Positions 1 to 9,281 of a stretch of DNA of 64,000 nt are shown here, piece after piece; position 1 is the first letter of the stretch, and each line of letters starts with the position of its first letter. The notes beneath the pieces were generated by a model. The model had not been told where the DNA came from and made no database searches. It saw only the letters and a list, made by a program, of their open reading frames with translations. This DNA comes from Porphyromonas macacae DSM 20710 = JCM 13914. Lineage in GTDB: Bacteria; Bacteroidota; Bacteroidia; Bacteroidales; Porphyromonadaceae. The translations under genes were made by a program, and so were the position numbers. The stretch spans positions 42,405-106,404 of the forward strand of contig NZ_KB904151.1 in assembly GCF_000379945.1 (NCBI RefSeq), in the 5' to 3' direction.

Positions 1-22
1 ACCGTTACATTGTTTACGGAAA

Positions 23-2122
23 TCATTTATTCATCCGTTTAAGTATGTTATATGCCTGATAAAGCCCCAATTCACCGGCTTTGCTCAGATCTTTCAGGCC
101 TTCTTTGGATTTGCCGCCGGCAAGATAAAGCAAGCCGCGATTAAAATAAGCGTCGGCCAAACCGGGACTCAAAGCAATAGCCTGCGTATAGTTTTCGATT
201 GCTTTTGCTGTTTCGCCCTGCTGGGCATATATCCATGCCCTGTTATAATATGCGTAGGAAAAGTTGGCATCCAGCTGTATTGTTCGATCGAGGTCCTGTA
301 CCGGCGTATGCAAATCTGTCAAAGGCTTTTTCAGTCTGGCTTCGTTGGCTTTGTGTTCTGCTTCGTTATAGCCGAAAGCATTCTTTTTGCTTTCTCCCAA
401 AATCAGTTTTCCCTGAGTGGACAGGTTTTCGCCCGTTACCGCTGCCATACGGTTTCTTTCCGCTTCCTGTTTCTTTAATAATGCCGTGGCACGAGCGAAA
501 AGTACCAGAGGTTGATCGGGTTTCAAGTTCAGAGAAGAAGTGAAATCGCTGATTGCCTGTTCATGGTTTTGAAGCAAAAGATAGTCCAATCCCCGTCTGA
601 ACAGGTTATCGGCACTCATTTTTTCTGTGCCTGTGGCCTCTTCGATATCGGACTGATGCCTTTTAACCATCTCTTCATCCAGAGGGATTTCATGATTGCT
701 TAAGAGCAGCCTGAAGGGCAGGATGCCCTGTTTATTCAAACGGTCAACCAAAGCCGAGTAGGGAACATTCGGATTTATTTCTTCGGAGTCGAAACGGTGA
801 TAATAGGTCAGGACGTAAATATTTCTCGGCTCCACTTCAACATTCCTGTCCTGTACTTTTCCACGCACTTTACTGTTATACTGGGCCTTGGTCTCCTGCT
901 CCGGTTCGGCTACTACCAGCATATTGTATTTCTCGATCGTCTCATCGTCCTCCTTGCGCGTTTCTTTGCTCTCAGAGTTTTCCTTTGCAGGCTGTTTATC
1001 TGTTTTTTTCTGCTTCTTTGCTTTTTCCTGCAGGTCTACGGCATGCCAGTAGTCCCGGTCTGCTCCCACGGCATTGCCCATCAGCTTTCGACTTTGCGAG
1101 CGCGCCAGCCAACCATTGATGAACTCCGGATATTGCTTGATTACGGCATTGTAGTCATTGATAGCCTCACCGTGTTTGCCTATGTCGGCCAGCAAGAGGC
1201 CACGGTTAAAGCGGGCGATATGATTCGACGGTTCTAATTTTATCAGGTGATTGAGGTCTGAAATCGCATTGTTCTTATCTCCCAGATATGAACGTAAGAG
1301 AGCACGGTTGAAAAGAGCAATTTTGTTGTTGGACGATATATCCAGCACATGGCTGTAATCATCCATTGCCCCTCGCAGATCATTGAGCTGGTAACGTATG
1401 ATTCCGCGGTTTACATAAAGTGCCGGGTCTTCGTCTATTAGTTCAATGGCTTTGTTTATCCGCTTAAGGCTCTGCTTGTACTCCTTTTTCTCGTATGCTA
1501 TTTGCGAGCTGACGGCATAAGCCGGACCGAAGAAAGAATCTCTGCGCAGAATCGTGTCTATGTAGCTTTCGGAGCGTACCGTATCTTTTTGTTGCAAGGC
1601 AACGGCGCTTAGCAACAAGTAAGCATCCAGACTGCCCGGGGAGAATTTGAGCATCGTTTCCAATTCTTTTTGGGCTTCGTCGAATTTATCCCGCAGCAGT
1701 TCGGTCATGGCCAGATTGTAGCGCATACCCTCATCGTCCGGAGTTTGTCTTAGTCCCGTTCGATAGTCTTCGGCTGCCAAGTCGTATTTCTTCTGATTTT
1801 GACGTGCTACGCCACGAACAAGGTATGCTTTCGGGATGAAGGCATTGCGTTCGATACATAAAGAGGCATCGGCCTCCGCTCCGCTGAAGTCTTCCAGGCT
1901 TACTTTGGCCACTGCACGGTAGAAGTAAGGTTCTGCCATCCATGAGCGCGAACCGATCACCTGATTGAAGTAACCGATAGATACCACATAGTCATTGAAG
2001 TACAGCGCATTTCTTCCTATTGTCATTACACGCGAAACATCAATCTGTGCATGCAGCAGCTGAGGCAGTAAAAGTGCCAAAGTCAGCAGTAGCGTATGCA
2101 GGTATCCTGTTCGTTTTGTCAT
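23..2122 (-). CDS. Exported TPR-repeat protein
   Basis: A 699-residue protein with an N-terminal signal peptide (basic MTKR, leucine-rich core, cleavage probably after LLHAQ). The rest is built of tetratricopeptide repeats: repeated patterns such as AYLVRGVARQNQKKYDLAAEDY and ALYVNRGIIRYQLNDLRGAMDDY run to about residue 360. A charged, Lys/Glu-rich linker follows (about 365-430), and a second TPR block fills the C-terminal 200 residues. TPRs are protein-binding scaffolds, so the likely place is the periplasm or envelope, but no enzymatic motif is visible and the partner is unknown. It is the last gene of a ruvX-def-TPR run on the minus strand, 28 bases after def. Real coding is certain; function is not. 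Confidence 0.85.
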   Translation of the reverse strand: MTKRTGYLHTLLLTLALLLPQLLHAQIDVSRVMTIGRNALYFNDYVVSIGYFNQVIGSRSWMAEPYFYRAVAKVSLEDFSGAEADASLCIERNAFIPKAYLVRGVARQNQKKYDLAAEDYRTGLRQTPDDEGMRYNLAMTELLRDKFDEAQKELETMLKFSPGSLDAYLLLSAVALQQKDTVRSESYIDTILRRDSFFGPAYAVSSQIAYEKKEYKQSLKRINKAIELIDEDPALYVNRGIIRYQLNDLRGAMDDYSHVLDISSNNKIALFNRALLRSYLGDKNNAISDLNHLIKLEPSNHIARFNRGLLLADIGKHGEAINDYNAVIKQYPEFINGWLARSQSRKLMGNAVGADRDYWHAVDLQEKAKKQKKTDKQPAKENSESKETRKEDDETIEKYNMLVVAEPEQETKAQYNSKVRGKVQDRNVEVEPRNIYVLTYYHRFDSEEINPNVPYSALVDRLNKQGILPFRLLLSNHEIPLDEEMVKRHQSDIEEATGTEKMSADNLFRRGLDYLLLQNHEQAISDFTSSLNLKPDQPLVLFARATALLKKQEAERNRMAAVTGENLSTQGKLILGESKKNAFGYNEAEHKANEARLKKPLTDLHTPVQDLDRTIQLDANFSYAYYNRAWIYAQQGETAKAIENYTQAIALSPGLADAYFNRGLLYLAGGKSKEGLKDLSKAGELGLYQAYNILKRMNK

Positions 2123-2150
2123 CCGTAATCTTTTTAGCCTGTTGCTCCGG

Positions 2151-2708
2151 TTATTTCTTCATCGGCGCTATACGGTAAGTGGTATATGCCTGGCCTTTCA
2201 ATATTTTATTGAGCTTCCCTTTTATTAACTGTTTTCTTATAGGGGATATTTTGTCGATGAACAAACACCCCTCGAGATGATCGTATTCATGTTGTACCAC
2301 CCGTGCCGCAAAGCCCGTTAGATGCTCTCTATGCGAGGTAAAATGCTCATCCACATATTCGATAGTTACTTCCTGTGGGCGGATTACATTTTCCCCGATT
2401 CCCGGTAAGCTCAGGCATCCCTCGTATTCACTGCAGGTTTCCTCGCTGCTGCTTATGATGCGGGCATTGATCATGCAGCGTTTGAATCCTTTGCATTCGG
2501 GAAAGTTTTCCGCCATCGGCTCCGCATCGATAACCAAAAGGCGTATGGCGCGGCCTATTTGCGGTGCAGCCAAACCGATACCGTCGGAGTGGTACATGGT
2601 TTCCCACATATCCGAAATGAGTTTCTCCAATCCTTCGTATGCTGCATCGATGTCTTCGGATACTTTTCTCAGCACCGGCTGTCCATATAAATAAACGGGT
2701 AATTGCAT
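2151..2708 (-). CDS. def: Peptide deformylase
   Basis: A 185-residue cytoplasmic metalloenzyme that removes the formyl group from the initiator methionine of new proteins. All three family motifs are present: [10 protein letters not shown] (residues 43-52), EGCLSLPG (96-103, with the metal-binding Cys98) and QHEYDHLEG (139-147, metal ligands His140 and His144 and catalytic Glu141). Length and motif spacing are normal for the family. It lies 47 bases downstream of ruvX and 28 bases upstream of the exported TPR gene, so the three are probably co-transcribed. Confidence 0.97.
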   Translation of the reverse strand: MQLPVYLYGQPVLRKVSEDIDAAYEGLEKLISDMWETMYHSDGIGLAAPQIGRAIRLLVIDAEPMAENFPECKGFKRCMINARIISSSEETCSEYEGCLSLPGIGENVIRPQEVTIEYVDEHFTSHREHLTGFAARVVQHEYDHLEGCLFIDKISPIRKQLIKGKLNKILKGQAYTTYRIAPMKK

Positions 2709-2755
2709 TTTTTATGATGTGAAAATGTGATCAAACTAAGTGTAATTTCTTCGGG

Positions 2756-3184
2756 TTATCTCCTGTTCATATCACGGGCATCCATATAGCTTTGTAAGAT
2801 GATTACGGCACTGATCTCATCCACCAGACCTTTGTTTTCGCGGCGTTGCTGCTTCCCGATACCGCTCTCCAGGATCGTTTTTTGTGCCATGCTCGATGTG
2901 AAACGCTCGTCGTAAAGCTCTATCGGTATTTGCGGGAAGCGCTTTTTGAAGCGATTGATAAACGGTCGGATGTAGGTCATGGATTCAGACTCTTCGCCGT
3001 TTGTTTGTCTGGGGTGTCCGATGACAACGCACTCGACTTCTTCCCGTGCAAAATAGTCTGTGAGCCATGCTTCCAACTGGTGTGCAGGCACTGTGCACAA
3101 GCCGCCCGGCACCAGCTGCAGGATGTCGGTGGCAGCTATGCCGCAGCGTTTTCGCCCGTAATCTATAGCTATTATTCTACCCAT
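2756..3184 (-). CDS. ruvX: Putative pre-16S rRNA nuclease / Holliday junction resolvase-like, YqgF family
   Basis: A 142-residue protein of the RNase H-like YqgF/RuvX family. It opens with the typical strand GRIIAIDYGRKRCGIAATD (acidic Asp7), followed by the VVIGHPRQTNGEES segment, the conserved DERFTS motif near residue 90 and a terminal VDEISAVIILQSYMD helix that supplies the last acidic residue. In Escherichia coli the family member processes the 5' end of 16S rRNA; a resolvase role was the original proposal. It is first in the ruvX-def-TPR run. A TATCTTTG promoter box lies just upstream on the minus strand. Confidence 0.93.
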   Translation of the reverse strand: MGRIIAIDYGRKRCGIAATDILQLVPGGLCTVPAHQLEAWLTDYFAREEVECVVIGHPRQTNGEESESMTYIRPFINRFKKRFPQIPIELYDERFTSSMAQKTILESGIGKQQRRENKGLVDEISAVIILQSYMDARDMNRR

Positions 3185-3193
3185 AATTTCCTA

Positions 3194-3201
3194 CAAAGAT
3201 A
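3194..3201 (-). promoter_or_regulatory. Probable -7 box for ruvX operon
   Basis: The minus strand reads TATCTTTG here, matching the Bacteroidetes -7 consensus TAnnTTTG, about 10 bases before the ruvX start codon. No clear -33 TTG was seen, so this is a motif call only. Confidence 0.5.
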
Positions 3202-3282
3202 ACGAATAAGGAGATTAGAAGGTTGTGGTGAAGGTTTTAAGCCGGTGAAAATTAGACTGTTCGCCCGCTTTCGATGCCTGTT

Positions 3283-5736
3283 TTATCGAAATACGATCTC
3301 TATGACACTGCCGGCTTTGCACCGAACGGTCAATAATCCGTTTTCTATGGAATAAGGTTCATTGCTGCTGCAACGTACGATACAACTCTTGCTGCTGTTC
3401 GGCGGCAGCTTGACCGTATGGGTATAATTGCTGAAAGCGTGCAACTTCATATAGGTAAGCGTATAGGGAGATGCCGTATCCCATTGCAGATCACACTCGG
3501 CATTACCTACGGTGCGAAGTCCTTTCACGTATCCTTTGCTCCATAGTGTCGGCAGGGCAGGCAGAGGCGAGATGACACCGGATTCGCTGTCCAAAAGCAT
3601 TTGCATAATTCCCCCTGCACCGCCGAAATTGCCATCGATTTGGAAGGGCGGGTGTGAAGAGAACAGGTTGGGTAGCGTACCGCCACCGCTGTTCTTCCTG
3701 TTTTCCGTGACGGGTTTGAGTAGCAGGCCTAATAATTCGAGCGCTTTATCGCCTCGTCCTAAACGAGCCCAGAAGTTGACTTTCCATGCCATAGACCAGC
3801 TCGTACTGCTGCCGCCGCGCATCAAAAGCGTTTTTTCTGCCGCCTTGGCCAGCTCCGGTGTGTGCTCGACCGATATTTCGGAACCCGGATACAGGCCGAA
3901 CAGATGAGATACGTGTCTGTGATGCGGCTCGGCTTCCCTGTATTCTTCCATCCATTCCATAATGCGCCCGTCTGTTCCTATGGTTGTGGGTTTGAGAGAA
4001 TCCCGTTTTTGCAAAAAGATTTTGCCCCGATCGTCTTTTTTCCCCAATATCTGTCGTGCTTCGTAGATATTGTCGAAAAGTTCGCGCAAGATTTGGTTGT
4101 CTATGGTCGAGCCGGCCACAATGGAAACCGTTTTGCCATCAGGCATGACAAATGAGTTTTCCGGAGATGTGGTCGGAGCAGTAACCAGATAACCGTTGCG
4201 CGGATCTTCGACCAGCATATCGGCAAAGAAAACAGCAGAGCCTTCCATGACAGGATAGATGCGGTGCAGATAAGCCGTATCCTGCGTATAGCGATAATGG
4301 TTGTATAAATGTTGGCAAAGCCATGCTCCGCCGGTATTCGTCGCTCCCCATGAAGGATGCTCCCCCGGAGCCGTAAACTGCCATACGTTCCCTAAAATAT
4401 GGGTAACCCATCCTCTCGAACGGTAAAAAGCTCTGGCCGTTTCATTGCCGGAGGGAACGATTTTTTCTACCCAGTCGGTCAGCGGATTCAGTGTTTCGGA
4501 CATATTTCCCTGCTCTGCCGGCCAATAGTTCATTTGCAGGTTGATGTTCAGATGATAGTCGCCATTCCAGGGTGCTTGTATCCGGTTTGTCCATAAACCT
4601 TGCAGATTCGGAGGGAGAGCCCCTTTGCGCGTGGAAGAAAGAAGCAGATAACGCCCCATTTGCAAATACAATGCAGGCAGGTTAATATCGTTTGCAGGAT
4701 TTTCTTCGTAATTCCCCAGGCGTATGTCGATGGGCTTTTCCGATGCAATCTGATACGGTGCAAGGTTTAGGCAGACCCTGTCCATGTAGGAAGAAAATGT
4801 TTTTTTCTGCTCTTGTTTCAAATGTTCCCAAGAGAGAGCCGAGATGCGATGAAGGGTTGAATTGCACAGGAGAAGAGGGTCGGCACCTTTTTTATAATAA
4901 TCGGTATGATGGGCGATGAAGAGAACGATTTCGGATGCACCGCTGACCTTAATTTTGTCTCTTAGTGTTTTGAGCTGTCCCGATTTCGACAGTGCGATTT
5001 GTGCTGTTATGCCGTAAGCCAATCCCTGTCCGCCGTACCCGTCGTTCAATGTTCCCTGCATCCGGAGCCGGTTCCCTGAGGCGGAAACGACGGCGCGTTC
5101 CTCTCTGTTCAATGTCAAAGAGACATCCGGTAACATTCCTTCTTCGGCTTTTATGTGTATGACGTGTACATCTTTCGTATAAGAGCAGAATAAACGGCGT
5201 GTGATTTTTGTCGTACCTATGCGGAATGTTTCTGTGCTGATGCCTGTTCGCAAGTTCAGTTCTCTTCTATAATGCCGTGCCTCAGCTTGTGCGGGGATAT
5301 TCCAATCCATTTGCAGTGTGCCTCCGGCTTGATAGGAACCGTAAGGAGCATTCGCTCCGTTGCCGAGAGCCGAGCCGGAGCCGCCGCAGACAAAAGTGTC
5401 GTACATCAATTGCTGTGCACTGTCGTTTTTATTTTCGAATAACAATCGCCTGATTTCAGGCAGGTGATTTGCAGCTTCGGGATTCAAAGCCGCGGCATCT
5501 GTGCTGCCGCTCCACATCGAGCTTTCATTCAGAGTAATACGCCAGTTTCTGATGCCGCCGTTCGATGTCAGCCCTATGCGTCCGTTGCCGAGCGGAAACT
5601 CTTCCGTCCATACGGCAGCCGGAGTATTCAGGTAATAACAGGTAGACGGATCGATCTTTGTTTGTTGGGCTTGCAGGGTTTGAAGCACAACACTTGAAAA
5701 AAAGAGGACAAGTAAAAAGGTTCGTTTTGTTTTCAT
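3283..5736 (-). CDS. Exported GH95 alpha-L-fucosidase
   Basis: An 817-residue secreted or periplasmic glycoside hydrolase with a signal peptide ending near LQTLQAQ. The N-terminal beta domain shows the GH95 signatures LGNGRIG (49-55) and LNESSMWSGS (about 69-78). The (alpha/alpha)6 barrel carries NLQGLWTNRIQAPWNGDYH and NINLQMNYWPAE (catalytic-site asparagines), MEWMEEYREAEPHHRHVSHL (general acid Glu region, about 600) and FQIDGNFGG (Asp, about 705). GH95 enzymes are inverting 1,2-alpha-L-fucosidases; some act on alpha-galactosides. A role in stripping fucose from mucin or milk glycans follows from the family. No SusC/SusD pair or other glycosidase is near, so it is an orphan rather than part of a polysaccharide utilization locus. 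It starts 47 bases after the ABC exporter, with a hairpin terminator between. Confidence 0.92.
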   Translation of the reverse strand: MKTKRTFLLVLFFSSVVLQTLQAQQTKIDPSTCYYLNTPAAVWTEEFPLGNGRIGLTSNGGIRNWRITLNESSMWSGSTDAAALNPEAANHLPEIRRLLFENKNDSAQQLMYDTFVCGGSGSALGNGANAPYGSYQAGGTLQMDWNIPAQAEARHYRRELNLRTGISTETFRIGTTKITRRLFCSYTKDVHVIHIKAEEGMLPDVSLTLNREERAVVSASGNRLRMQGTLNDGYGGQGLAYGITAQIALSKSGQLKTLRDKIKVSGASEIVLFIAHHTDYYKKGADPLLLCNSTLHRISALSWEHLKQEQKKTFSSYMDRVCLNLAPYQIASEKPIDIRLGNYEENPANDINLPALYLQMGRYLLLSSTRKGALPPNLQGLWTNRIQAPWNGDYHLNINLQMNYWPAEQGNMSETLNPLTDWVEKIVPSGNETARAFYRSRGWVTHILGNVWQFTAPGEHPSWGATNTGGAWLCQHLYNHYRYTQDTAYLHRIYPVMEGSAVFFADMLVEDPRNGYLVTAPTTSPENSFVMPDGKTVSIVAGSTIDNQILRELFDNIYEARQILGKKDDRGKIFLQKRDSLKPTTIGTDGRIMEWMEEYREAEPHHRHVSHLFGLYPGSEISVEHTPELAKAAEKTLLMRGGSSTSWSMAWKVNFWARLGRGDKALELLGLLLKPVTENRKNSGGGTLPNLFSSHPPFQIDGNFGGAGGIMQMLLDSESGVISPLPALPTLWSKGYVKGLRTVGNAECDLQWDTASPYTLTYMKLHAFSNYTHTVKLPPNSSKSCIVRCSSNEPYSIENGLLTVRCKAGSVIEIVFR

Positions 5737-5743
5737 ACTAATA

Positions 5744-5779
5744 AAAAACTCCGTCCTTCAGAGAAAGGAGCGGAGCTGT
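5744..5779 (-). terminator. Terminator between ABC exporter and GH95 gene
   Basis: On the minus strand CTCCGCTCC and GGACGGAG form a stem with a one-base bulge, followed directly by TTTTTT. It lies in the 47-base gap after the ABC exporter stop codon and probably reduces read-through into the fucosidase gene. Confidence 0.65.
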
Positions 5780-5783
5780 TTTT

Positions 5784-7643
5784 TCAGGATGATGCGTTAT
5801 TGAACTGCATATTGTAAAGAGCGGCATAGTGTCCGCCGAGAGCAAGCAACTCTTCATGCTTGCCCTGCTCCACGATTTCTCCTTCATGCAAAACGCAGAT
5901 CAGATCCGCATTGATGATTGTGGAGAGGCGGTGTGCCACTACGATGGTCGTTCGGTTCGTCATTAAATTGTCCAAAGCATTTTGTACATAGCGTTCCGAA
6001 GTGGTGTCCAGAGCAGAGGTAGCCTCGTCAAGGATCAGAATGGGCGGATTCTTGAGTATGGCACGGGCTATGCTCAGGCGTTGTTTCTGTCCGCCACTCA
6101 ACCGCCCGCCGCGATCTCCAATGTTCGTTTCGTAGCCTTCGGGCAACTGATCTATAAATTCGTCGGCGTAGGCAATACGGGCTGCATTTTTGACTTCTTC
6201 TTCTGTTGTGTTGTTTACTCCGAAAGCGATGTTGTTGTACACGGTGTCGTTAAAGAGAATAGCTTCCTGATTGACGTTTCCCATAAGGGAGCGCAGGTCG
6301 TGTGTGGTTATATCTCTTATGTCGATGTCGTCGATGGTTATTTTGCCTTCCTGCACATCGTAAAAACGGGGCAGGAGGTCTACCAAAGTGCTCTTGCCGC
6401 TGCCGGAGTGGCCTACCAGTGCTACCGTCTGTCCTTTACAGACAGTCAGATTGATATTTCTGAGCACCCATTCATCGGCATATCTGAAAGATACATTGTG
6501 AAAGGCTATCGCATTTTCGAAATGGACAGGTTTGGGGGTTGCCGGCTCCTCGATGCTCTGCTCCGCCATCAAAATTTTGTCGATGCGCGTCATGGAGGCC
6601 ATGCCTTTTTCTATGGAATAGATCGAACGGCTGAAATCTTTGGCCGGGTTGATGATGCTGTAAAAAATAACGAGATAATAGATGAATGTGGAGGCATCGA
6701 TGCCGCTTTCGTTACTCAGGATCAGAGAACCGCCGTACCACAGAACGACAGCAATGGTGGCCGTACCCAGAAATTCGCTCATCGGGTGGGCAAGTACATA
6801 GCGGGCTGTAACGTTGATGACCGATTTTCTGTACTTCTCATTGGCTTTTTCAAACCGGCGACGTATCTTCCCTTCGGCGTTGAAAGCCTTGATAACCCGC
6901 AGGCCTCCCAATGTCTCTTCCACCTGACTCATCAGATCTCCCCACTGGTTTTGGGCATTGAGGCTGCTTCGTTTGAGTGTTTTGCCCACACGCCCCATGA
7001 TAAAACCGGCAATGGGCAGAAGGATGAAAACAAAAACCGTCAACTGCCAACTGATGGCAATCATGGCAATGAGATAGATGGTGATGAGTATCGGATCTTT
7101 AATCAGAATATCCAAAGAGTTCATCACCGAGTTTTCCACCTCGTTCACATCTCCGGACATACGTGCCAGAATATCCCCTTTGCGTTCTTCGCTGAAAAAG
7201 GAGAGAGGCAGAGAGAGTATCTTCCGGTTCAGTTGATTGCGAATATCGCGTACAACCCCTGTGCGAATCGGTATCATGCTGTAAAGAGCCAGATAGGTGG
7301 CACCTACTTTTAGCAAAGTCATGATAACCAGATAGAGCCCTAACATAATTAAAGTGAACGAAGCCCCGCGTTCGTCTATGAGAGTGCTTACATACCATGA
7401 GAAGTCGTTGACCAGTGCATTTATCCATCCTTTAATGCCTTCTACGGAAAACGAATAGCCCGAGAGCGGCATGTATTCTACCACACGTTTATCAATGCGG
7501 AAAAGAATCCGCAGAATAGGCATGATCAGGGAGAAGGCCAGCAAATTGAGGATTGCGCTGAGGATATTGGAGATGATGCTTAATACCATATACCATTTAT
7601 AAGGCGGCAGGTAGCGTTTAAGCAGTTGAAAGAATTGTTTCAT
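5784..7643 (-). CDS. ABC exporter, fused membrane and ATPase domains (MsbA-like)
   Basis: A 619-residue half-transporter of the type IV exporter fold. The first 340 residues hold about six membrane segments, and the cytoplasmic ATPase follows: Walker A GHSGSGKST (411-419), signature LSGGQKQR (about 515), Walker B LILDEATSALD (about 535) and the switch histidine in VAHRLSTI. MsbA flips lipid A-core across the inner membrane, and the overall resemblance and single copy here fit that role, but the substrate cannot be read from the sequence; drug or lipid-linked sugar export is possible. A TATCTTTG box on the minus strand precedes the gene. Confidence 0.88.
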   Translation of the reverse strand: MKQFFQLLKRYLPPYKWYMVLSIISNILSAILNLLAFSLIMPILRILFRIDKRVVEYMPLSGYSFSVEGIKGWINALVNDFSWYVSTLIDERGASFTLIMLGLYLVIMTLLKVGATYLALYSMIPIRTGVVRDIRNQLNRKILSLPLSFFSEERKGDILARMSGDVNEVENSVMNSLDILIKDPILITIYLIAMIAISWQLTVFVFILLPIAGFIMGRVGKTLKRSSLNAQNQWGDLMSQVEETLGGLRVIKAFNAEGKIRRRFEKANEKYRKSVINVTARYVLAHPMSEFLGTATIAVVLWYGGSLILSNESGIDASTFIYYLVIFYSIINPAKDFSRSIYSIEKGMASMTRIDKILMAEQSIEEPATPKPVHFENAIAFHNVSFRYADEWVLRNINLTVCKGQTVALVGHSGSGKSTLVDLLPRFYDVQEGKITIDDIDIRDITTHDLRSLMGNVNQEAILFNDTVYNNIAFGVNNTTEEEVKNAARIAYADEFIDQLPEGYETNIGDRGGRLSGGQKQRLSIARAILKNPPILILDEATSALDTTSERYVQNALDNLMTNRTTIVVAHRLSTIINADLICVLHEGEIVEQGKHEELLALGGHYAALYNMQFNNASS

Positions 7644-7683
7644 AAACAGAATTTACAGCACCGAACAGTGTGGAACATGAATA

Positions 7684-7691
7684 CAAAGATA
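7684..7691 (-). promoter_or_regulatory. Probable -7 box for ABC exporter
   Basis: The minus strand reads TATCTTTG about 41 bases before the start codon of the ABC exporter. The long family-1 repeat begins 7 bases further upstream, so any -33 element would lie inside the repeat end. Confidence 0.45.
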
Positions 7692-7697
7692 ATAAGT

Positions 7698-7825
7698 GTG
7701 ACGTGTACTGAAAAAATCTCTGCCTGATGGTTGAAAATTTTTCAGGCAAAGAAAAAAAATTCAAGTTAACTTCGTTGAAAATCCGTAGCGCTACGGATTT
7801 TTATCCGTCAGGCAAAGAATTTTTG
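7698..7825 (+). repeat. Family-1 palindromic intergenic repeat, copy A (long form)
   Basis: About 128 bp. Order: outer tail TGACGTGTACTGAAAAAA; CTCTGCCTGATGG; a small hairpin with arms GCCTGA and TCAGGC; the palindrome AAGTTAACTT; the 18-base perfect palindrome ATCCGTAGCGCTACGGAT; and a terminal CCGTCAGGCAAAGAA that is the inverted repeat of the CTCTGCCTGATGG end. It lies between two divergently oriented genes. Near-identical copies occur at 18055-18179 and 35783-35908, and reduced copies at 25616-25672 and 54755-54807. It encodes nothing recognisable. Confidence 0.9.
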
Positions 7826-7994
7826 ATTTTTATAAGTATCTGTATCAAAGAGCTTTATGAGAATGATCGAAAAATTAAAAGTAAGAAGGACTTTATTACT
7901 TTGTTTTTATTGCAAATCAATTTCTTTGTTCGATACCGGATGTTCAAATGTGAGATTTCTGCATGCCGTTTCCGGATTAGTCAATGTAAATCTC

Positions 7995-8002
7995 TATATT
8001 TG
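7995..8002 (+). promoter_or_regulatory. Possible -7 box for the 8036 gene
   Basis: TATATTTG, matching TAnnTTTG, 33 bases before the start codon at 8036. No convincing TTG at the usual distance, so confidence is moderate. Confidence 0.4.
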
Positions 8003-8035
8003 TTCAATCCGTATCAAAGCAAAAACAATATTTGA

Positions 8036-8545
8036 ATGAGTATTGATAAAGAACTCATAAGCCGGATAGAGAACCAAATAAAGGATTTGGAGGGTTTATT
8101 CTCTTTGTACGACGGAGCCGACGGCGACAGTCATAAAAGAATGCTCGTCGCATTGGCCGAATTGCAACGTCTTCAGGGCAATATGCTCAAATGTATGGCC
8201 GAAAAAACAAAGTCGATGCCTTCTGTTGACATTCGAGAACAGCCTCCTGTTTCCACTCATATGGAGAGTGTGCAATCACCCGTCGAAAAGAAGGAAGAAA
8301 GTCCCGTCTTTAATTTGAAGCAGCTGGTTTCGATAATGGACTATTACCGTTTTTTGAAAGTCTTGTTTCATAACGATAATGCTTTGCTTGATGATTTGAG
8401 CTCTTTTATAAACGGTACGCCGGAATATCCTCAGGTGTTGGAGTATGTGGACGAACGTTTTGTTTGGGATGAAGATGAAGACACGATGTCGGAGTTTATG
8501 GGTATAGTGGAAAAGTTCTACTATACGCACTACGGCAGAAAATGA
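8036..8545 (+). CDS. Uncharacterised acidic cytoplasmic protein
   Basis: A 169-residue protein with no signal peptide or membrane segment. The N-terminal half is helical and probably coiled coil (ISRIENQIKDLEGLFSLYDG and the following LVALAELQRLQGNMLKCMAEK). A proline-rich linker covers about residues 70-95. The C-terminal half is rich in aromatic and acidic residues (FNLKQLVSIMDYYRFLKVLF, then ERFVWDEDEDTMSEFMG). I recognise no domain. It lies 34 bases before rsmI and could share its transcript; family-1 repeat A and a TATATTTG box are upstream. Base composition matches its neighbours, so it is probably a real lineage-specific gene. Confidence 0.75.
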   Translation: MSIDKELISRIENQIKDLEGLFSLYDGADGDSHKRMLVALAELQRLQGNMLKCMAEKTKSMPSVDIREQPPVSTHMESVQSPVEKKEESPVFNLKQLVSIMDYYRFLKVLFHNDNALLDDLSSFINGTPEYPQVLEYVDERFVWDEDEDTMSEFMGIVEKFYYTHYGRK

Positions 8546-8579
8546 TCTTGTGGTATAAGGTTGAAGGAAAAGCAAATAA

Positions 8580-9263
8580 ATGTCTAAATTGACCGTAGTA
8601 CCCACACCGGTGGGTAATTTGGAGGATATTACGCTTCGTGCTCTCAGAGTGTTACGCGAGTGCGATTTGATTTTGGCCGAAGATACGCGCACCAGCAGCG
8701 TATTGCTTAACCATTACGAGATAAAGAAACCGATGCTGAGCCACCATAAGTTTAACGAGCATCGTACGGCAGATGCCATTGTACGGCGGATAGCTGCCGG
8801 AGAGTGGGTTGCTTTGGTCAGCGATGCCGGTACCCCGGGAATCAGTGATCCCGGTTTTATGCTGGTTCGTGCCTGTTTGGAGCAGGGAGTAGAAGTAGAA
8901 TGCCTGCCCGGTGCCACTGCTTTTGTGCCCGCCCTTGTAATGTCCGGTTTGCCGGCTGACCGCTTCTTTTTCGAGGGTTTTTTGCCCGTAAAAAAAGGTC
9001 GCCGTACACGTCTTGAGGAGTTGGCACGTATGCAATGTACGGTTATTTTGTATGAGTCTCCTTTTAGAATTTTTAAAACGCTCACTCAACTTATCGAACA
9101 TTTCGGGGATGATTGCCCCATTGCAGCTTGTCGTGAAATAAGTAAACTGCATGAAGAGGCCGTCAGAGGAACGTTGAAAGAAGTTTTAAAACATTTTGAA
9201 GAAACAGTTCCTAAAGGTGAATTTGTGTTAATTATCGGAAGAAGTCTTATATTTGATAAATAA
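8580..9263 (+). CDS. rsmI: 16S rRNA (cytidine1402-2'-O)-methyltransferase
   Basis: A 227-residue tetrapyrrole-methylase-fold enzyme that 2'-O-methylates C1402 in the decoding centre of 16S rRNA using S-adenosylmethionine. Diagnostic segments are the N-terminal VPTPVGNLEDITLRAL, the AEDTRTSSVLLNHY motif, SDAGTPGISDPG (about 77-88, cofactor site) and PGATAFVPALVMSGLP. It is slightly shorter than many RsmI proteins, which often have about 280 residues with an extra C-terminal region, but this short form is common in Bacteroidetes. It is followed 18 bases later by a lipoprotein gene. Confidence 0.94.
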   Translation: MSKLTVVPTPVGNLEDITLRALRVLRECDLILAEDTRTSSVLLNHYEIKKPMLSHHKFNEHRTADAIVRRIAAGEWVALVSDAGTPGISDPGFMLVRACLEQGVEVECLPGATAFVPALVMSGLPADRFFFEGFLPVKKGRRTRLEELARMQCTVILYESPFRIFKTLTQLIEHFGDDCPIAACREISKLHEEAVRGTLKEVLKHFEETVPKGEFVLIIGRSLIFDK

Positions 9264-9281
9264 ACTTAGACATTGAAGAGT

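Noticed and set aside
5982..7313. A 443-codon open frame opposite the ABC exporter
   Set aside because: It is the antisense shadow of a gene with clear Walker motifs and shows no domain of its own.
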